Shown here piece after piece: positions 1 to 10,422 of a DNA stretch of 64,000 nt (within the stretch, counting starts at the first letter, position 1; each line of letters opens with the position of its first letter). Source of the DNA: Nitrospirota bacterium (GTDB lineage Bacteria; Nitrospirota; UBA9217); assembly GCA_023229435.1 (NCBI GenBank), contig JALNZF010000016.1, positions 1 to 64,000 of the forward strand, written 5' to 3'. The notes beneath the pieces are model-generated. The model made no database searches. It was not told the DNA's origin and saw only the letters and a list, made by a program, of their open reading frames with translations. The position numbers and the translations under genes are program-made.

Positions 1-2
1 TT

Positions 3-35
3 GACGAGAAGGCGCTGGAGATAGGGTATGGTTGA
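3..35 (+). CDS. possible C-terminal end of an upstream gene (partial)
   Basis: The first bases read in frame 3 as about ten codons with ordinary codon use for this region (ending ...LEIGYG) before a TGA. This could be the tail of a gene that starts before the window. The stretch is too short to identify, and chance is a real alternative. Confidence 0.3.
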   Translation, partial: DEKALEIGYG

Positions 36-265
36 GATACAGTGACACTCTCGGAGGAAACGGAGAGAAACGGGGAACACAAACATCAACCTGTAGCCAC
101 TACGCCAGTGCTTTACTCTACAGTTATAGGCAGACTACATACAGAAATAGCAAATGGAAACTTTATGTAGTGCGATTTAGTTGCAGGTGAACTCAGCAAC
201 AAGATATTCTTGTAAAAACCACTCCCTCATTGCTACTCGCCCGTCGCCACCCTTCCTTTTTTGTA

Positions 266-293
266 TTGACACACACCCATAAGAAAGTGTAAA
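266..293 (+). promoter_or_regulatory. weak sigma70-type promoter upstream of ettA
   Basis: A perfect -35 TTGACA is followed after 16 bp by TGTAAA, which matches the -10 consensus at four of six positions. The site is about 40 bp ahead of the ettA start. The rest of the first 331 bases shows no gene apart from the possible tail at the very start. Confidence 0.35.
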
Positions 294-331
294 AAGAGCC
301 TACTATTTTCACGGAAGGAACGAAAACGCCT

Positions 332-2014
<1,683 letters not shown>

Positions 2015-2017
2015 GAC

Positions 2018-2045
2018 GAGTGCGGAATGCGGAGTGCGGAATAAA
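2018..2045. repeat. heptanucleotide array, GAGTGCG family
   Basis: Three units in exact 7-bp register (GAGTGCG, GAATGCG, GAGTGCG) and a decayed fourth follow immediately after the ettA stop. The same unit recurs inside hisF, next to prmC and inside a prepilin gene. Confidence 0.8.
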
Positions 2046-2102
2046 AAGCTGTTGGTATCTACTCCGGAAAATCTATTAGCCGCGAATGGCCTAAAAAATG
2101 AA

Positions 2103-2203
2103 CCGGCCACTTAGAGAAGCACGCAAGGACCGCAGAGAGAATTAAAACCGAAATACATGGTTTCATGTTTCTTCTTTGAGTTCTTTGCGATCTTTTGCGG
2201 CCA
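2103..2203. repeat. imperfect palindromic repeat, CACAAAG/CGCAGAG family
   Basis: The left arm has GCACGCAAGGACCGCAGAGA. About 50 bases on, the right arm has the approximate complement with repeated CTTTG/TTTTGCGG blocks. This is a decayed member of the 8-9 bp period family found at several other junctions of the window. Confidence 0.55.
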
Positions 2204-2259
2204 ATCTGAGTAGTTACGGCTGTTGAAAATATTGTATTGGCTCTTTGAGGGAGGATCTC

Positions 2260-2577
2260 ATGTCTGAATTCAGGAACGTTACCGTAATTAAAAAGGCGAA
2301 CATCTATTTCGACGGCAAGGTGACCAGCAGGACCGTGATCTTTCCCGACGGCTCGAAGAAGACCCTCGGCGTGATGCTGCCCGGCGTGTACGAGTTTAAC
2401 ACGACCGACAAGGAGATCATGGAGATCATATCCGGCGATCTTGAGGTGCTCCTGCCGGGGGAGAAGGACTGGATGCCGGTCAAGGACGGCGGGTCCTTTG
2501 CCGTGGCCGTCAACTCCAAGTTCACGATGAAAGTAAAAAGGCTGAGCGATTACTGCTGTTCGTTCGTCAAGAAATAA
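2260..2577 (+). CDS. ppnP: pyrimidine/purine nucleoside phosphorylase PpnP (DUF1255, cupin fold)
   Basis: This small single-domain cupin protein (105 residues) phosphorolyses a broad range of nucleosides to the free base and ribose 1-phosphate. The whole length matches the PpnP/YaiE pattern: an N-terminal strand with VIKKANIYFDGKVTSRT, the central LPGVYEF and GDLEVLLPG segments, and a C-terminal DYCCSFVKK. The ATG at 2260 is preferred over an in-frame TTG fifteen bases upstream because GAGGGAGG sits 5-6 bases before the ATG. It stands alone between two repeat-rich gaps and no partner gene is evident. Confidence 0.88.
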   Translation: MSEFRNVTVIKKANIYFDGKVTSRTVIFPDGSKKTLGVMLPGVYEFNTTDKEIMEIISGDLEVLLPGEKDWMPVKDGGSFAVAVNSKFTMKVKRLSDYCCSFVKK

Positions 2578-2647
2578 ATTCAGAAGGCGAAACCGACTAA
2601 ACGATAAGCTTCAGTCTTTCGCCTGTCATCGCTATCAAGGAGGAACC

Positions 2648-3190
2648 ATGAACAAGATCATTGTCGTCGCGGTTGTGTCGTTCATAATGCTGGTGACCAT
2701 CGGGTGCCGGCAGCAGGAGCAGAAGCAGAAGCAGCAGCAGCAGCAGGTAACGTATACGCCCGCGGCACCACCAGTGCAGTTTCAGGTCGACCGGCTGGAG
2801 CAGGCGGCAAAGATGGCGCCGAAGAACGCGCAGGTCTGGATCGATCTCGGCAATGCCTTGATGGATGCGCAACGCTTCAGCGAGGCAATCGACGCTTACG
2901 AAAAGGCGCTCGCTCTTGAGCCGAAGAATGTGCCCGTACTGGTAGACCAGGGGACCTGCTATCGCGGGGTCCGTAAGTTCGACAAGGCGGTTGAGCAGTA
3001 CCGGAAGGCGCTCAAGATCGAACCCAACTTTCCGAACGGACACCGCAATCTCGGCGTGGTGCTGGCGTATGACCTGAACAAGAAGCCCGAGGCCGTAAAA
3101 GAGTTCAATCGGTATCTTGAATTAGCGCCGAATGCACCCGATGCGGCCGAGATAAGGCAGACAGTCCGGGAATTGACTTCAGGAAAATAG
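2648..3190 (+). CDS. TPR-repeat lipoprotein
   Basis: The 180-residue protein begins with a lipoprotein signal: basic MNK, a hydrophobic core, and a lipobox ending IGC at Cys20. It is therefore predicted to be lipid-anchored in an envelope membrane. A glutamine-rich spacer (about residues 22-33) is encoded largely by CAG/AAG triplets. Three tetratricopeptide repeats follow at roughly residues 55-88, 89-122 and 123-158, each with the A/G-x-x-A spacing and a proline near its end. TPR proteins scaffold other proteins, but the partner is not visible here. AGGAGG precedes the ATG. Confidence 0.8.
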   Translation: MNKIIVVAVVSFIMLVTIGCRQQEQKQKQQQQQVTYTPAAPPVQFQVDRLEQAAKMAPKNAQVWIDLGNALMDAQRFSEAIDAYEKALALEPKNVPVLVDQGTCYRGVRKFDKAVEQYRKALKIEPNFPNGHRNLGVVLAYDLNKKPEAVKEFNRYLELAPNAPDAAEIRQTVRELTSGK

Positions 3191-3234
3191 GATGGAACAA
3201 ACAGGTTCTTTTCTTGAATGCGCAGGGGCGACCC

Positions 3235-5208
3235 TTAAAGCTTTTCTCCCCGCCTCACCCGCCACCATCCGATGCCGTACACACGGTCAAACGTAGCTTT
3301 CAACACACTCATGTCCGGCAGATTATCAGGCAGTGGTTTGCCCGGGAGCGGATAGAACTGCGGAGCCCCGGACAGATCGAGGATGAAGTCCTTCCCGATC
3401 ACCCGGAACCAGCCGATGCCCAAGAATTCCTTTCTCGGGGCGAGCAGGTCTTGTCCGACTGAATAGTAGGTGAACCCTTTTGGGGCGGTGAGCTCGACGA
3501 GCGTGGGTCCGATGTCGATATGAGAGCCCGCAGCGCCCCGCGGGAGCGCGATCCCGTTCAGCGCGTCCCTGCCATAGAGGATGAGCGACACTCCCGAACG
3601 TTCGAAGAAGTCCGGGTTTGCGTTGATGAACTTGCGGCCGAAATGGTCGCCGGTGAAGGCGAAGAGCGGGCGCTTAAGTTTGCTTTCAGCCTTCTTCACG
3701 AATTCGCCGAGGCATTTGTCCGAGTACCACAAATGGCCGAGCATCTTGAGGCTCGTGGTGTTGTCGAACAGGGGAGCGATATCGGTCGGCACCTGTTTCA
3801 AGGGAAAGCCCTTGCTCTCCACATCCACGTTATAGGGCGGGTGGTAGCTCGTTGTCATGATGATGTTGAGGCTCGGTCGGCTGTCATCCACCGTGTTCAC
3901 GACAAAGTCGAGCAGATATTCATCATCCACTCCCCATTCATGGGTTGCCGCGCCCAGGCTCATATGCGGCGCTCCGTAGATCTCCTCCACACCCTGGTCT
4001 TTGGCGAAATCCCCGAACCGCTGCCAGCTCAAATACCCTCCATAGAACAGCCTCGTGCGGTAACCGAGACGCTTGAACGTCTCGAACAGCGAAGACGGAT
4101 AGGGCTTGCGGGCCGTGAACTGATAATTGATCTCAACGTGAGAATAGGGGATGCTCGTCATGATCGCGGTGAGCGACTGCATGGTCCCGTCCGAGGCAGG
4201 CACGAAGTTCTCGATGGAGATTCCGTTCTTCGCGAGACGGGAGAGATTATCCGTCAGGCCGAGGGACGCGTACTTCTTGATGAACGGCCAGGCATCGTAG
4301 CTTTCCATCACGACCAGAAAGATATGGCGCGGCGGCACGGACTTCGGCCCCTTCGCGTGCTTTTCCAGATATGCATCGAGGTCATTGAAAGACCGATGAT
4401 CATTGAACAGCTCCTGCGCCGCCGCCCGCACATCGCGGTCCGGCAAAAATGTTTCCAGTCCTGCCAGGCCGGTCTGAAGAACATGGTCCTGAACAGCAAA
4501 AAGCAGCGAAAAATAAGGGTTCACCACCGCTTTGTTCAGGAAGGCGTCCCTGGTGCTGCCCGCGTCCTTGCGCTGCGCAGGCCTGCGGCCGATGGAGCCG
4601 CGCGCCGCTACGAAGAGCAACGACAGGATGATCAGGGAGATCGCGATGCGGGATACCAGTGAATAACGCCAGGTTGCGAGCGCGTCCGGTGAAACAGATC
4701 TCCTTTTCAGGAAGTATTTTTTTACCAGGAGCGCTATGGCCGAGATGCTGCCGAGAACCATCAGAACGGGGATGGGATGGTAATCAGCCCAGATCGTCTG
4801 CATGATGGCCCCGGTGTCGTCATAGTACAGGTTGAAAATAAAGTAATTGAACTGCTCGTTGTATTCTTTGAAATAGACGAAGGTGAAGACCCAGGCGATG
4901 GATGTCAGGAGAATAAACAGGAAGCCGAACGCTGCGCGGATACGGTCTGCCATGCGGTCGAAATTCGCGAAGCCCGTAACAATGCCCGCCAGGAGCGGGA
5001 CCAGGATCCACCAGGTGGAGACCATGGAGTCGTAGCGGAGTCCGTTCAGCGCGGTCATCAGAACATCGGAGATGCCGGTGACGGTTTCGATCTTGCTCCG
5101 GAAATAGAGGATGAACGAGATGCGGAAGAAAGACAGGTAAAGCATGAAGAAAAGCCATTGCTTTACGTCTTGCCGGAATTGGAGGAGAAAGCGGTTAAAG
5201 CCTTTCAT
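3235..5208 (-). CDS. LTA synthase family membrane sulfatase/phosphoethanolamine-type transferase
   Basis: The 657-residue protein has about five membrane helices in the first 210 residues, followed by an alkaline-phosphatase/sulfatase domain outside the inner membrane. The nucleophile candidate is Thr near residue 341 in the motif ASDGTMQSL. Further metal-site motifs are YHPPYNVD and FTGDHFGRKF near 518. This order matches LtaS-like enzymes, which in Gram-negatives transfer phosphoglycerol or phosphoethanolamine to glycans or lipids. The substrate cannot be read from the sequence. It is convergent with the TPR lipoprotein gene, with only about 45 bases between the stops. Confidence 0.82.
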   Translation of the reverse strand: MKGFNRFLLQFRQDVKQWLFFMLYLSFFRISFILYFRSKIETVTGISDVLMTALNGLRYDSMVSTWWILVPLLAGIVTGFANFDRMADRIRAAFGFLFILLTSIAWVFTFVYFKEYNEQFNYFIFNLYYDDTGAIMQTIWADYHPIPVLMVLGSISAIALLVKKYFLKRRSVSPDALATWRYSLVSRIAISLIILSLLFVAARGSIGRRPAQRKDAGSTRDAFLNKAVVNPYFSLLFAVQDHVLQTGLAGLETFLPDRDVRAAAQELFNDHRSFNDLDAYLEKHAKGPKSVPPRHIFLVVMESYDAWPFIKKYASLGLTDNLSRLAKNGISIENFVPASDGTMQSLTAIMTSIPYSHVEINYQFTARKPYPSSLFETFKRLGYRTRLFYGGYLSWQRFGDFAKDQGVEEIYGAPHMSLGAATHEWGVDDEYLLDFVVNTVDDSRPSLNIIMTTSYHPPYNVDVESKGFPLKQVPTDIAPLFDNTTSLKMLGHLWYSDKCLGEFVKKAESKLKRPLFAFTGDHFGRKFINANPDFFERSGVSLILYGRDALNGIALPRGAAGSHIDIGPTLVELTAPKGFTYYSVGQDLLAPRKEFLGIGWFRVIGKDFILDLSGAPQFYPLPGKPLPDNLPDMSVLKATFDRVYGIGWWRVRRGEKL

Positions 5209-5285
5209 CGTGGTATCACCATGAATGAAGAAACCTTTGACAGGATTACGGGATGAACAGGATTAAAGCCTTGAGCTCAGGCTTG

Positions 5286-5388
5286 TCTCACACAAAGCCA
5301 CGAAGCCACAAAGAGAGGCTGCGGATCTTGTGTTTAAACCAAGTTAATCTTTTTGAACTTCTTCGTGTCTTTGTGCCTTCGTGTGAGA
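5286..5388. repeat. palindromic repeat, CACAAAG family (8-bp period)
   Basis: The left arm has CACAAAGC, CACGAAGC, CACAAAGA blocks. The right arm has CTTCGTGT, CTTTGTGC, CTTCGTGT. The two 30-base arms are nearly complementary around a spacer of about 40 bases, so a long hairpin is possible. It lies in the divergent/tail gap between the sulfatase and ABC-F genes. Confidence 0.85.
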
Positions 5389-5424
5389 ATATGATTTTAA
5401 GTTCCTGAGTAGTGACAAGATTTT

Positions 5425-7290
5425 TTAAGATATCTGCGCCAGCTCGTTCAGCTGCTGGTCGAACTCTTTCGCTTTTTCGTCGTGTTCGGTGGTGATGGTC
5501 TGGAGTTCCGCGAAGCGCGCATCGATCCGCGCCTTGTTGTCGCGGAGTGATTGCGACAACCGCTTGATGGACAGGGCCTCGCCCTTGACCGATACTGCAA
5601 GAAGTTTTTGCGTGTCCTGCTCCGCATCAAATTCGAGCTTCGTGATCTCTTCTTCGAGCGCGGAGATCTTTTTTTTGAGCGCGCTCAGGCTTCGTGATTT
5701 ATCCGTGAGGATGGCGGCGCGGATCTTTTTTGAATCTTTTCTGTTGCTGTTCCTATCAACGTCCTGCTTTTTCCCCTTCTTGATGCGCACCCCGCCTTCG
5801 TCGCTCCAGCCCACGCGCTCGAGGAAGTCGAAATACGTTCCTTCGAAGACCGATACGGTATCATTATCGTAGATGATCAGCTTGGTGGCCACGGCCTCCA
5901 GAATCAGCTCGCTGTGGGTCACGATCACGACGGCGCCGTCAAAGACCTCGATGGCCTCGATCAGCGAGTCAATGGATTCCATGTCCAGGTGGTTCGTGGG
6001 TTCGTCGAGGAGCAGGAGGTTGGCCGGCGAGACAAGCAGTTTACCGAGCAGTACGCGGCTCCGCTCCCCGCCCGACAGAACGCTCACTTTCTTGAGCGCA
6101 TTATCTCCCTCGAACATCATGAGACCGCAGATCGCGCGGGACTCGCCCTGGGCATAGTCCGGATGCGCGTCCATGATCTCCTGCAGGGCTGTCTTGTCGG
6201 GGCGCAGGCGGTCGATATTGGTCTGTCCGAAGTAGGCGATCTTGGTATTGGGGTGCAGCTTGATCTCTCCGCCCGTGAGAGACATTTCCCGCGCCAGCAG
6301 GTTCAGCAGCGTGGTCTTGCCCTTGCCGTTCTTTCCGATCACGGCAATGCGGTCCTTCTTGCCCACGGCAAAGGAGAGTCCGTCGATCAGCATCGGGCCG
6401 TCCTGGTCGAACCCAAAGGACAGATCGTCCACGGTCATCAGCCATTTCGCTTCAAAAGGCGCGGACCGGAACTTGAAGTCGAGGTTTTTGATCTCGTCGA
6501 GCTTGCCGAGCGTCTCGTGCCGTGCGAGCGCCTTGACGCGCGACTGGACCGCGCTGGCCTTGGTTGCCTGCGCGCGGAACCGGTTAATGAACTGCTCAAC
6601 CTCTTTGCGTTTCTTTTCGTCATTCTGGCGCGTCTTCTCGTAAATTTCCTCTTCCATCAGGATCTGGTCGTAGAGCTTCTGAGTGCCGCCCGCGACCTTC
6701 CGCATCTTGCAGCGGTGGATGATCATGGTATGGGTGGTGACGCTGTCCATGAAGTCGCGGTCGTGGGTGATGATGATGAGCTCGTTCCTCCACGCGCGAA
6801 GGAACTGCGTGATCCAGCGGACCGAGACGATGTCGAGATAGTTCGTGGGCTCATCGAGAAGCAGGAGGTTCGGCCCCGACACCAGTACTTTTGCGAGGTT
6901 CAACCGCACCTGGTATCCGCCGGACAACGAGGAGGGCGGCCGGTCGAAGTCATCGTTGTCGAACCCGAGTCCATGCAGGATGGCTTCCGCCTTGTACGAT
7001 TCATCAATGTGGTCATCATTCTTCGGAAGTGCCAGGCAGGCTTCCTGGAGCACGGTGTCTTCGGTGAAATGGATGTGCTGGGACAAATGGCCGATGGTGT
7101 ATCCCGACGGCGTTGTGATCGTGCCGGAGTCCTGATGCTCTTCCCCGAGGATCATGCGGAAGAGCGTGGATTTGCCGTGGCCGTTCCTGCCTACGAGCCC
7201 GACGCGTTCGCGCGGGTTGACCGTGAAGCTGACGCCGTCGAAGAGCAGTTGTTTGCCGTAGGATTTTTCCAGGTTCGTGATCTGCAGCAT
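5425..7290 (-). CDS. ABC-F family ATP-binding protein with C-terminal coiled coil
   Basis: The 621-residue soluble protein has two ABC domains. The first has Walker A at residues 34-42 (GRNGHGKST) and signature LSGGYQVRLN. The second has Walker A near 317-326 (GKNGKGKTT) and signature LSGGERSRVLL. A linker rich in Lys/Glu joins them, and a basic coiled-coil tail runs from about residue 510 to the end. The tail and linker place it with the Uup/YheS-type ABC-F proteins, which act on ribosomes, rather than with EttA. It is the second ABC-F gene within 7 kb, on the opposite strand. A precise subfamily cannot be assigned by eye. Confidence 0.87.
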   Translation of the reverse strand: MLQITNLEKSYGKQLLFDGVSFTVNPRERVGLVGRNGHGKSTLFRMILGEEHQDSGTITTPSGYTIGHLSQHIHFTEDTVLQEACLALPKNDDHIDESYKAEAILHGLGFDNDDFDRPPSSLSGGYQVRLNLAKVLVSGPNLLLLDEPTNYLDIVSVRWITQFLRAWRNELIIITHDRDFMDSVTTHTMIIHRCKMRKVAGGTQKLYDQILMEEEIYEKTRQNDEKKRKEVEQFINRFRAQATKASAVQSRVKALARHETLGKLDEIKNLDFKFRSAPFEAKWLMTVDDLSFGFDQDGPMLIDGLSFAVGKKDRIAVIGKNGKGKTTLLNLLAREMSLTGGEIKLHPNTKIAYFGQTNIDRLRPDKTALQEIMDAHPDYAQGESRAICGLMMFEGDNALKKVSVLSGGERSRVLLGKLLVSPANLLLLDEPTNHLDMESIDSLIEAIEVFDGAVVIVTHSELILEAVATKLIIYDNDTVSVFEGTYFDFLERVGWSDEGGVRIKKGKKQDVDRNSNRKDSKKIRAAILTDKSRSLSALKKKISALEEEITKLEFDAEQDTQKLLAVSVKGEALSIKRLSQSLRDNKARIDARFAELQTITTEHDEKAKEFDQQLNELAQIS

Positions 7291-7485
7291 GTGTTTTCCT
7301 TGCTGATTGATAAATAAAATAATAAGTTGCTAAAACAGCTTAGCATAATAACGCGGGAGCGCAGATATGGCAAATGATATTTTCTTCGGGGCAGGATTAT
7401 GAATCAGGAAAAAGGGGATATATCCGTTGCAGCGGTGAACCCGCATCTTCGTAAAAAGATATCTCGGCACGGTATTCGTCGAGGG

Positions 7486-8124
7486 CTACTTTCCGGAGCG
7501 CACGGGCCACACATAGAAGTAGTAGTACATCATATCTTCCATGTTCATACCGCTGTCGTACATGGAGTGGTTCCCTACGGTCATAAGCGCGGCATAGGGA
7601 TACGCATTAGGTTCCCAGTAGCTGTCCGCCTGCACATTGCTGAAGCCCTGTGCAGGATCGTTTAACCAAGAGGCGGATTTTGCCATACCGTCGTTTATAA
7701 GGCTTGTCAATTCCTTTCTGCTTGGTATCCGCCAATCGGTCTTGCCGTCCCCGCAGTTGGGATATTTCCCCGCATTTATTCCGGCGACAAAGGCGAGGAC
7801 GTGCCGCCAGGTAACAGCGCCGTCTCCTGTCTTGCCGTCTTTGTCGAACGACGCGTAGTTTGTCTTGATGCAATTGGCGTCCCTGAGCCACATCAGTCCT
7901 GTCTGCTGGTCCACAACCACGCTGCCGGTGATGGGCGATGTGCCGTCGGGATTGGTGAACCTTTGGTTCGGCCGAACTTCGTCGTTCCGCGAGATTCCAT
8001 CATTACCAGCGCTCTTGCCTGTACTCTGACCGGTCCTGGGCAGGTCCGCTTGTTCAGCATAGACGGGACCCGACATGATAATCGCTGTTACGATTACAGC
8101 CATATAATAGATCCTATTTACCAC
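7486..8124 (-). CDS. exported DUF1566 (Lcl C-terminal-like) domain protein
   Basis: The 212-residue protein has an N-terminal signal peptide ending near VYA. Its C-terminal domain matches DUF1566: the hallmark DQQTGLMWLRDAN, then W-R-H-VLAF, then GKTDWRIPSRKEL, and near the end YYYFYVWPVRSG. DUF1566 domains occur in surface and periplasmic proteins, and no enzymatic role is established. The GTG at 8124 is chosen because GAGAGGAA lies about six bases upstream. An ATG at 8103 would still leave a signal peptide. It lies just downstream of the methyltransferase gene on the same strand (33 bases). Confidence 0.75.
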   Translation of the reverse strand: MVNRIYYMAVIVTAIIMSGPVYAEQADLPRTGQSTGKSAGNDGISRNDEVRPNQRFTNPDGTSPITGSVVVDQQTGLMWLRDANCIKTNYASFDKDGKTGDGAVTWRHVLAFVAGINAGKYPNCGDGKTDWRIPSRKELTSLINDGMAKSASWLNDPAQGFSNVQADSYWEPNAYPYAALMTVGNHSMYDSGMNMEDMMYYYFYVWPVRSGK

Positions 8125-8157
8125 GGTTTCCTCTCGGACTGGGGGTGCGTTTCAGGT

Positions 8158-9324
8158 TCATGATGTTTTCGGTTTTTTGATCTTCCTCGTTCCCTCATAC
8201 AGCTCATACTCAAGCAGCCGGCACTCGATCCCGCTGTTAAAGAATTGAAAGGTCCTCGTCGGCTTCAAACTCACCTTTTTGGCGAGACCCGGATTGCCCG
8301 TGAACACATAGCCGGTAAATCCCCTGCATTTCTGCTTATAATAATCTCCGATGTCCTTGTACGTGGTTTCGAGTTTCTGGACCTCACCCATCCGTTCACC
8401 GTACTCGGGATTCATCACCATGACACCGCCGTTTTCGGGCAGGGGTGTGTCGGAAAAATTGCAGACGCTGAACTCGATGATATGCTCAACGCCGGCGGTG
8501 GTCGCGTTCTTCTTCGCTGCTTCGATTGCCTGAGGGCTGATGTCCGTGGCGATGATCTTCCCGGGCAGGCTTTTCTTTGATTCCTTCCGCGTCTTCTCGC
8601 GCAGCTCGTTCCAGCGGGCTTCGTTGAAGCCCTTGAGGTGCATGAACCCGAAATTTCCCCTGAGGAGCCCCGGCGCGCGGTCCAGACCGATGAGCGCCGC
8701 CTCGATCGCGAGCGTGCCGCTGCCGCACATGGGGTTGATGAAGTTCCCCGAGCCGTTCCAGCCCATGGCAAGCACGACAGCGGCGGCAAGCGTCTCCTGC
8801 ATGGGTGCTCCCAGCGGGATCTTCCGATAGCCGCGACGCGAGAGCGGTTCTCCCGAGGTGTCGAGATACACCGAACACCGGTCTTCCTTCCAGTAGAGAT
8901 GCACCACGGACCGGTCTCGTTCGGGGCCGGAGTCGGGCCGTTTCCCGCATTTTTCTTTTATGCGGTCGACAATGGCGTCCTTGCATTTCAGGCTCGCGAA
9001 GCGGGAGTCCTTGATCGTGGGGTTCTCAACGCTCGAGGTGATGCAGAGATACCCGTCCTCGGGGATGTGCTGCTCCCACGCGATGTCATGCAAGGCATGA
9101 TACAGCTCGTCGGCGTTCCTGGCAGTGAATTCCTTGAGCACGAAAAGCACGCGGTGGCCCGTGCGAAGTGAAAGATTCAAACGCATGGCGTCGTCGAGGC
9201 TGCCCTCGGTCTCAACGCCGGCGATGTTCTCGGACAGCACCGGGAAGTTCCCGACGATCAGTTCCTGCTTCAGAAAAGGGGGTATGCCTTTGGGGCAGGT
9301 GATGAGGATTTTGGATTTGAGCAT
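8158..9324 (-). CDS. THUMP-domain class I RNA methyltransferase (RlmL/YpsC/Trm14-like)
   Basis: The 388-residue protein has an N-terminal ferredoxin-like/THUMP region (about residues 1-160) that binds structured RNA. A Rossmann methyltransferase domain follows, with NPMCGSGTLAIEA near 195-207 and IATDIS near 255. The catalytic motif IV near residue 303 reads NPEYGER rather than the usual NPPYGER, so the amine-binding N-P-x-Y is kept with Glu at the third position. The target is probably N2-guanine or similar in 23S rRNA or tRNA. Length fits stand-alone RlmL-type N-terminal enzymes. The adjacent DUF1566 gene has no obvious functional link. Confidence 0.85.
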   Translation of the reverse strand: MLKSKILITCPKGIPPFLKQELIVGNFPVLSENIAGVETEGSLDDAMRLNLSLRTGHRVLFVLKEFTARNADELYHALHDIAWEQHIPEDGYLCITSSVENPTIKDSRFASLKCKDAIVDRIKEKCGKRPDSGPERDRSVVHLYWKEDRCSVYLDTSGEPLSRRGYRKIPLGAPMQETLAAAVVLAMGWNGSGNFINPMCGSGTLAIEAALIGLDRAPGLLRGNFGFMHLKGFNEARWNELREKTRKESKKSLPGKIIATDISPQAIEAAKKNATTAGVEHIIEFSVCNFSDTPLPENGGVMVMNPEYGERMGEVQKLETTYKDIGDYYKQKCRGFTGYVFTGNPGLAKKVSLKPTRTFQFFNSGIECRLLEYELYEGTRKIKKPKTS

Positions 9325-9347
9325 TTCGGGGGATACAGGAAAAAGTA

Positions 9348-9437
9348 TTTACCGCAAAGGTGCAAAGGCGTTGTTATGCCGGTTACTGAAAATAAGGACC
9401 GATTTGTTCGACGTCCTCTGCGTCCTCTGCGGTAAAA
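9348..9437. repeat. palindromic repeat, CGCAAAG/CTCTGCG family
   Basis: The left arm TTTACCGCAAAGGTGCAAAG is matched about 40 bases later by GTCCTCTGC, GTCCTCTGC, GGTAAAA, here with a 9-bp period. It sits between the methyltransferase start and the zinc-ribbon gene stop. Confidence 0.75.
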
Positions 9438-9446
9438 TAACGGGGT

Positions 9447-9851
9447 TTACTGGTTTGCCGACGCCATCAGGCGCTCTTTGTCCTTGAAGAGCATGTCGCA
9501 CTTGTTCAGATAGAGCTTCCTGACGATACCTTTGCCAAAGGTGCTATGGAGTACGATATCACCTACCCGGTATTTTCCGGACATGTCGTATGCACGCTCT
9601 TTGCCCTTTGTCTCGGACAGGCTGGTTTCCCACAAGGTTTCGGCTGTTTTCACGGCATCTACCTTCTTTTTCACTGTCCGGGGCTTTTTAACATCCGCGG
9701 GGTCCTTGAACTTGTGCACACTGCTGCAGGTCTTGCATTTTACCTTGACGATGGTATCGCCGGTCACGGCCACGATCGCATGATCGAGGTTCAACTTGCA
9801 CTTGGTGCAGTACGAAGCAATGTTCTCCCCCGCTTTAACTTTTTCGAGCAT
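9447..9851 (-). CDS. small zinc-ribbon protein with CarD/KOW-like C-terminus
   Basis: I do not recognise a named family for this 134-residue protein. Cys15, Cys18, Cys39 and Cys42 form two CxxC pairs around a beta-rich stretch, a likely zinc ribbon. A Lys-rich linker follows, then a C-terminal segment, KYRVGDIVLHSTFGKGIV, that resembles the start of CarD/TRCF RNA-polymerase-interacting or KOW-like domains. This suggests a nucleic-acid or RNA-polymerase associated protein, which is inference. It has a clear AAGGAGAA ribosome site. It is followed by the 5' side of a 570-base gap without genes. Confidence 0.7.
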   Translation of the reverse strand: MLEKVKAGENIASYCTKCKLNLDHAIVAVTGDTIVKVKCKTCSSVHKFKDPADVKKPRTVKKKVDAVKTAETLWETSLSETKGKERAYDMSGKYRVGDIVLHSTFGKGIVRKLYLNKCDMLFKDKERLMASANQ

Positions 9852-10134
9852 AGTGTTCTCCTTTTCATTGATTGGAATTATCTGCTTGCAGTGAACTGCG
9901 GCTTGTTTGTCGAGAGGGATGATCCGAAGGACCTGTCTGAAACAGACATCTTCTCAACAAGTGGATATTATACACCTTTTTGAAATAAAAAGCGCTATCT
10001 CTTTTTGAGGACATGCAGGGCTAAATCATAGCGCATGACAACACCATGAAGGATAAGCAAAAAATCCATGGTTCCGCATGAGCCGCCACCCTACCGCCAT
10101 TCCGGACGTGCAAGCCTGCCCCATACTTGACACG

Positions 10135-10169
10135 CGGGAATCCAGCGTTTTGTTTTATCTGGATTCCCG
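10135..10169. repeat. inverted repeat CGGGAATCCAG...CTGGATTCCCG
   Basis: Perfect 11-bp arms are separated by 13 bases. This is the core of the CGTCATTCCCG-type extragenic palindromes seen in longer form at three other sites in the window. Confidence 0.85.
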
Positions 10170-10367
10170 TGAGACAAACGCATCCCCACCCCTGCACCTT
10201 CCCTTCAGGGGAAGGGAAACAGGGGATGGGTGTACATTCGGGCATGACGTTACCATAACGGGCGACGTTGACGGGACCGTGGGGGCCAGGCGCATCATCG
10301 TTCATCGAATGGGTGGCGCGCAGGGCCCTGTTTTAACCCTCTCTTGAGGACCCGGGCTTTTTTAGTC

Positions 10368-10396
10368 TTGAAATACATTTTTTATTCTGATAGTAT
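10368..10396 (+). promoter_or_regulatory. sigma70-type promoter for the RDD gene
   Basis: TTGAAA and TAGTAT are separated by exactly 17 bp, in a locally A+T-rich stretch ending about 25 bases ahead of the gene start. Confidence 0.6.
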
Positions 10397-10422
10397 GAGT
10401 ATGAGCACGTTCAGGAGGCTCA

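Larger units (their letters stand above)
9852..10422. other. intergenic region without a gene
   Basis: The 570 bases hold the start-side region of the zinc-ribbon gene, one GGGAATCCAG inverted repeat and a good promoter for the RDD gene. Open frames here are short and have poor codon use. No RNA gene was recognised. Confidence 0.6.

Noticed and set aside
5914..7317. Long plus-strand open frame of 467 codons
   Set aside because: It is antisense to the second ABC-F gene, has no family motif and an Arg/His/Val-rich composition typical of the opposite strand of a G+C-rich gene.
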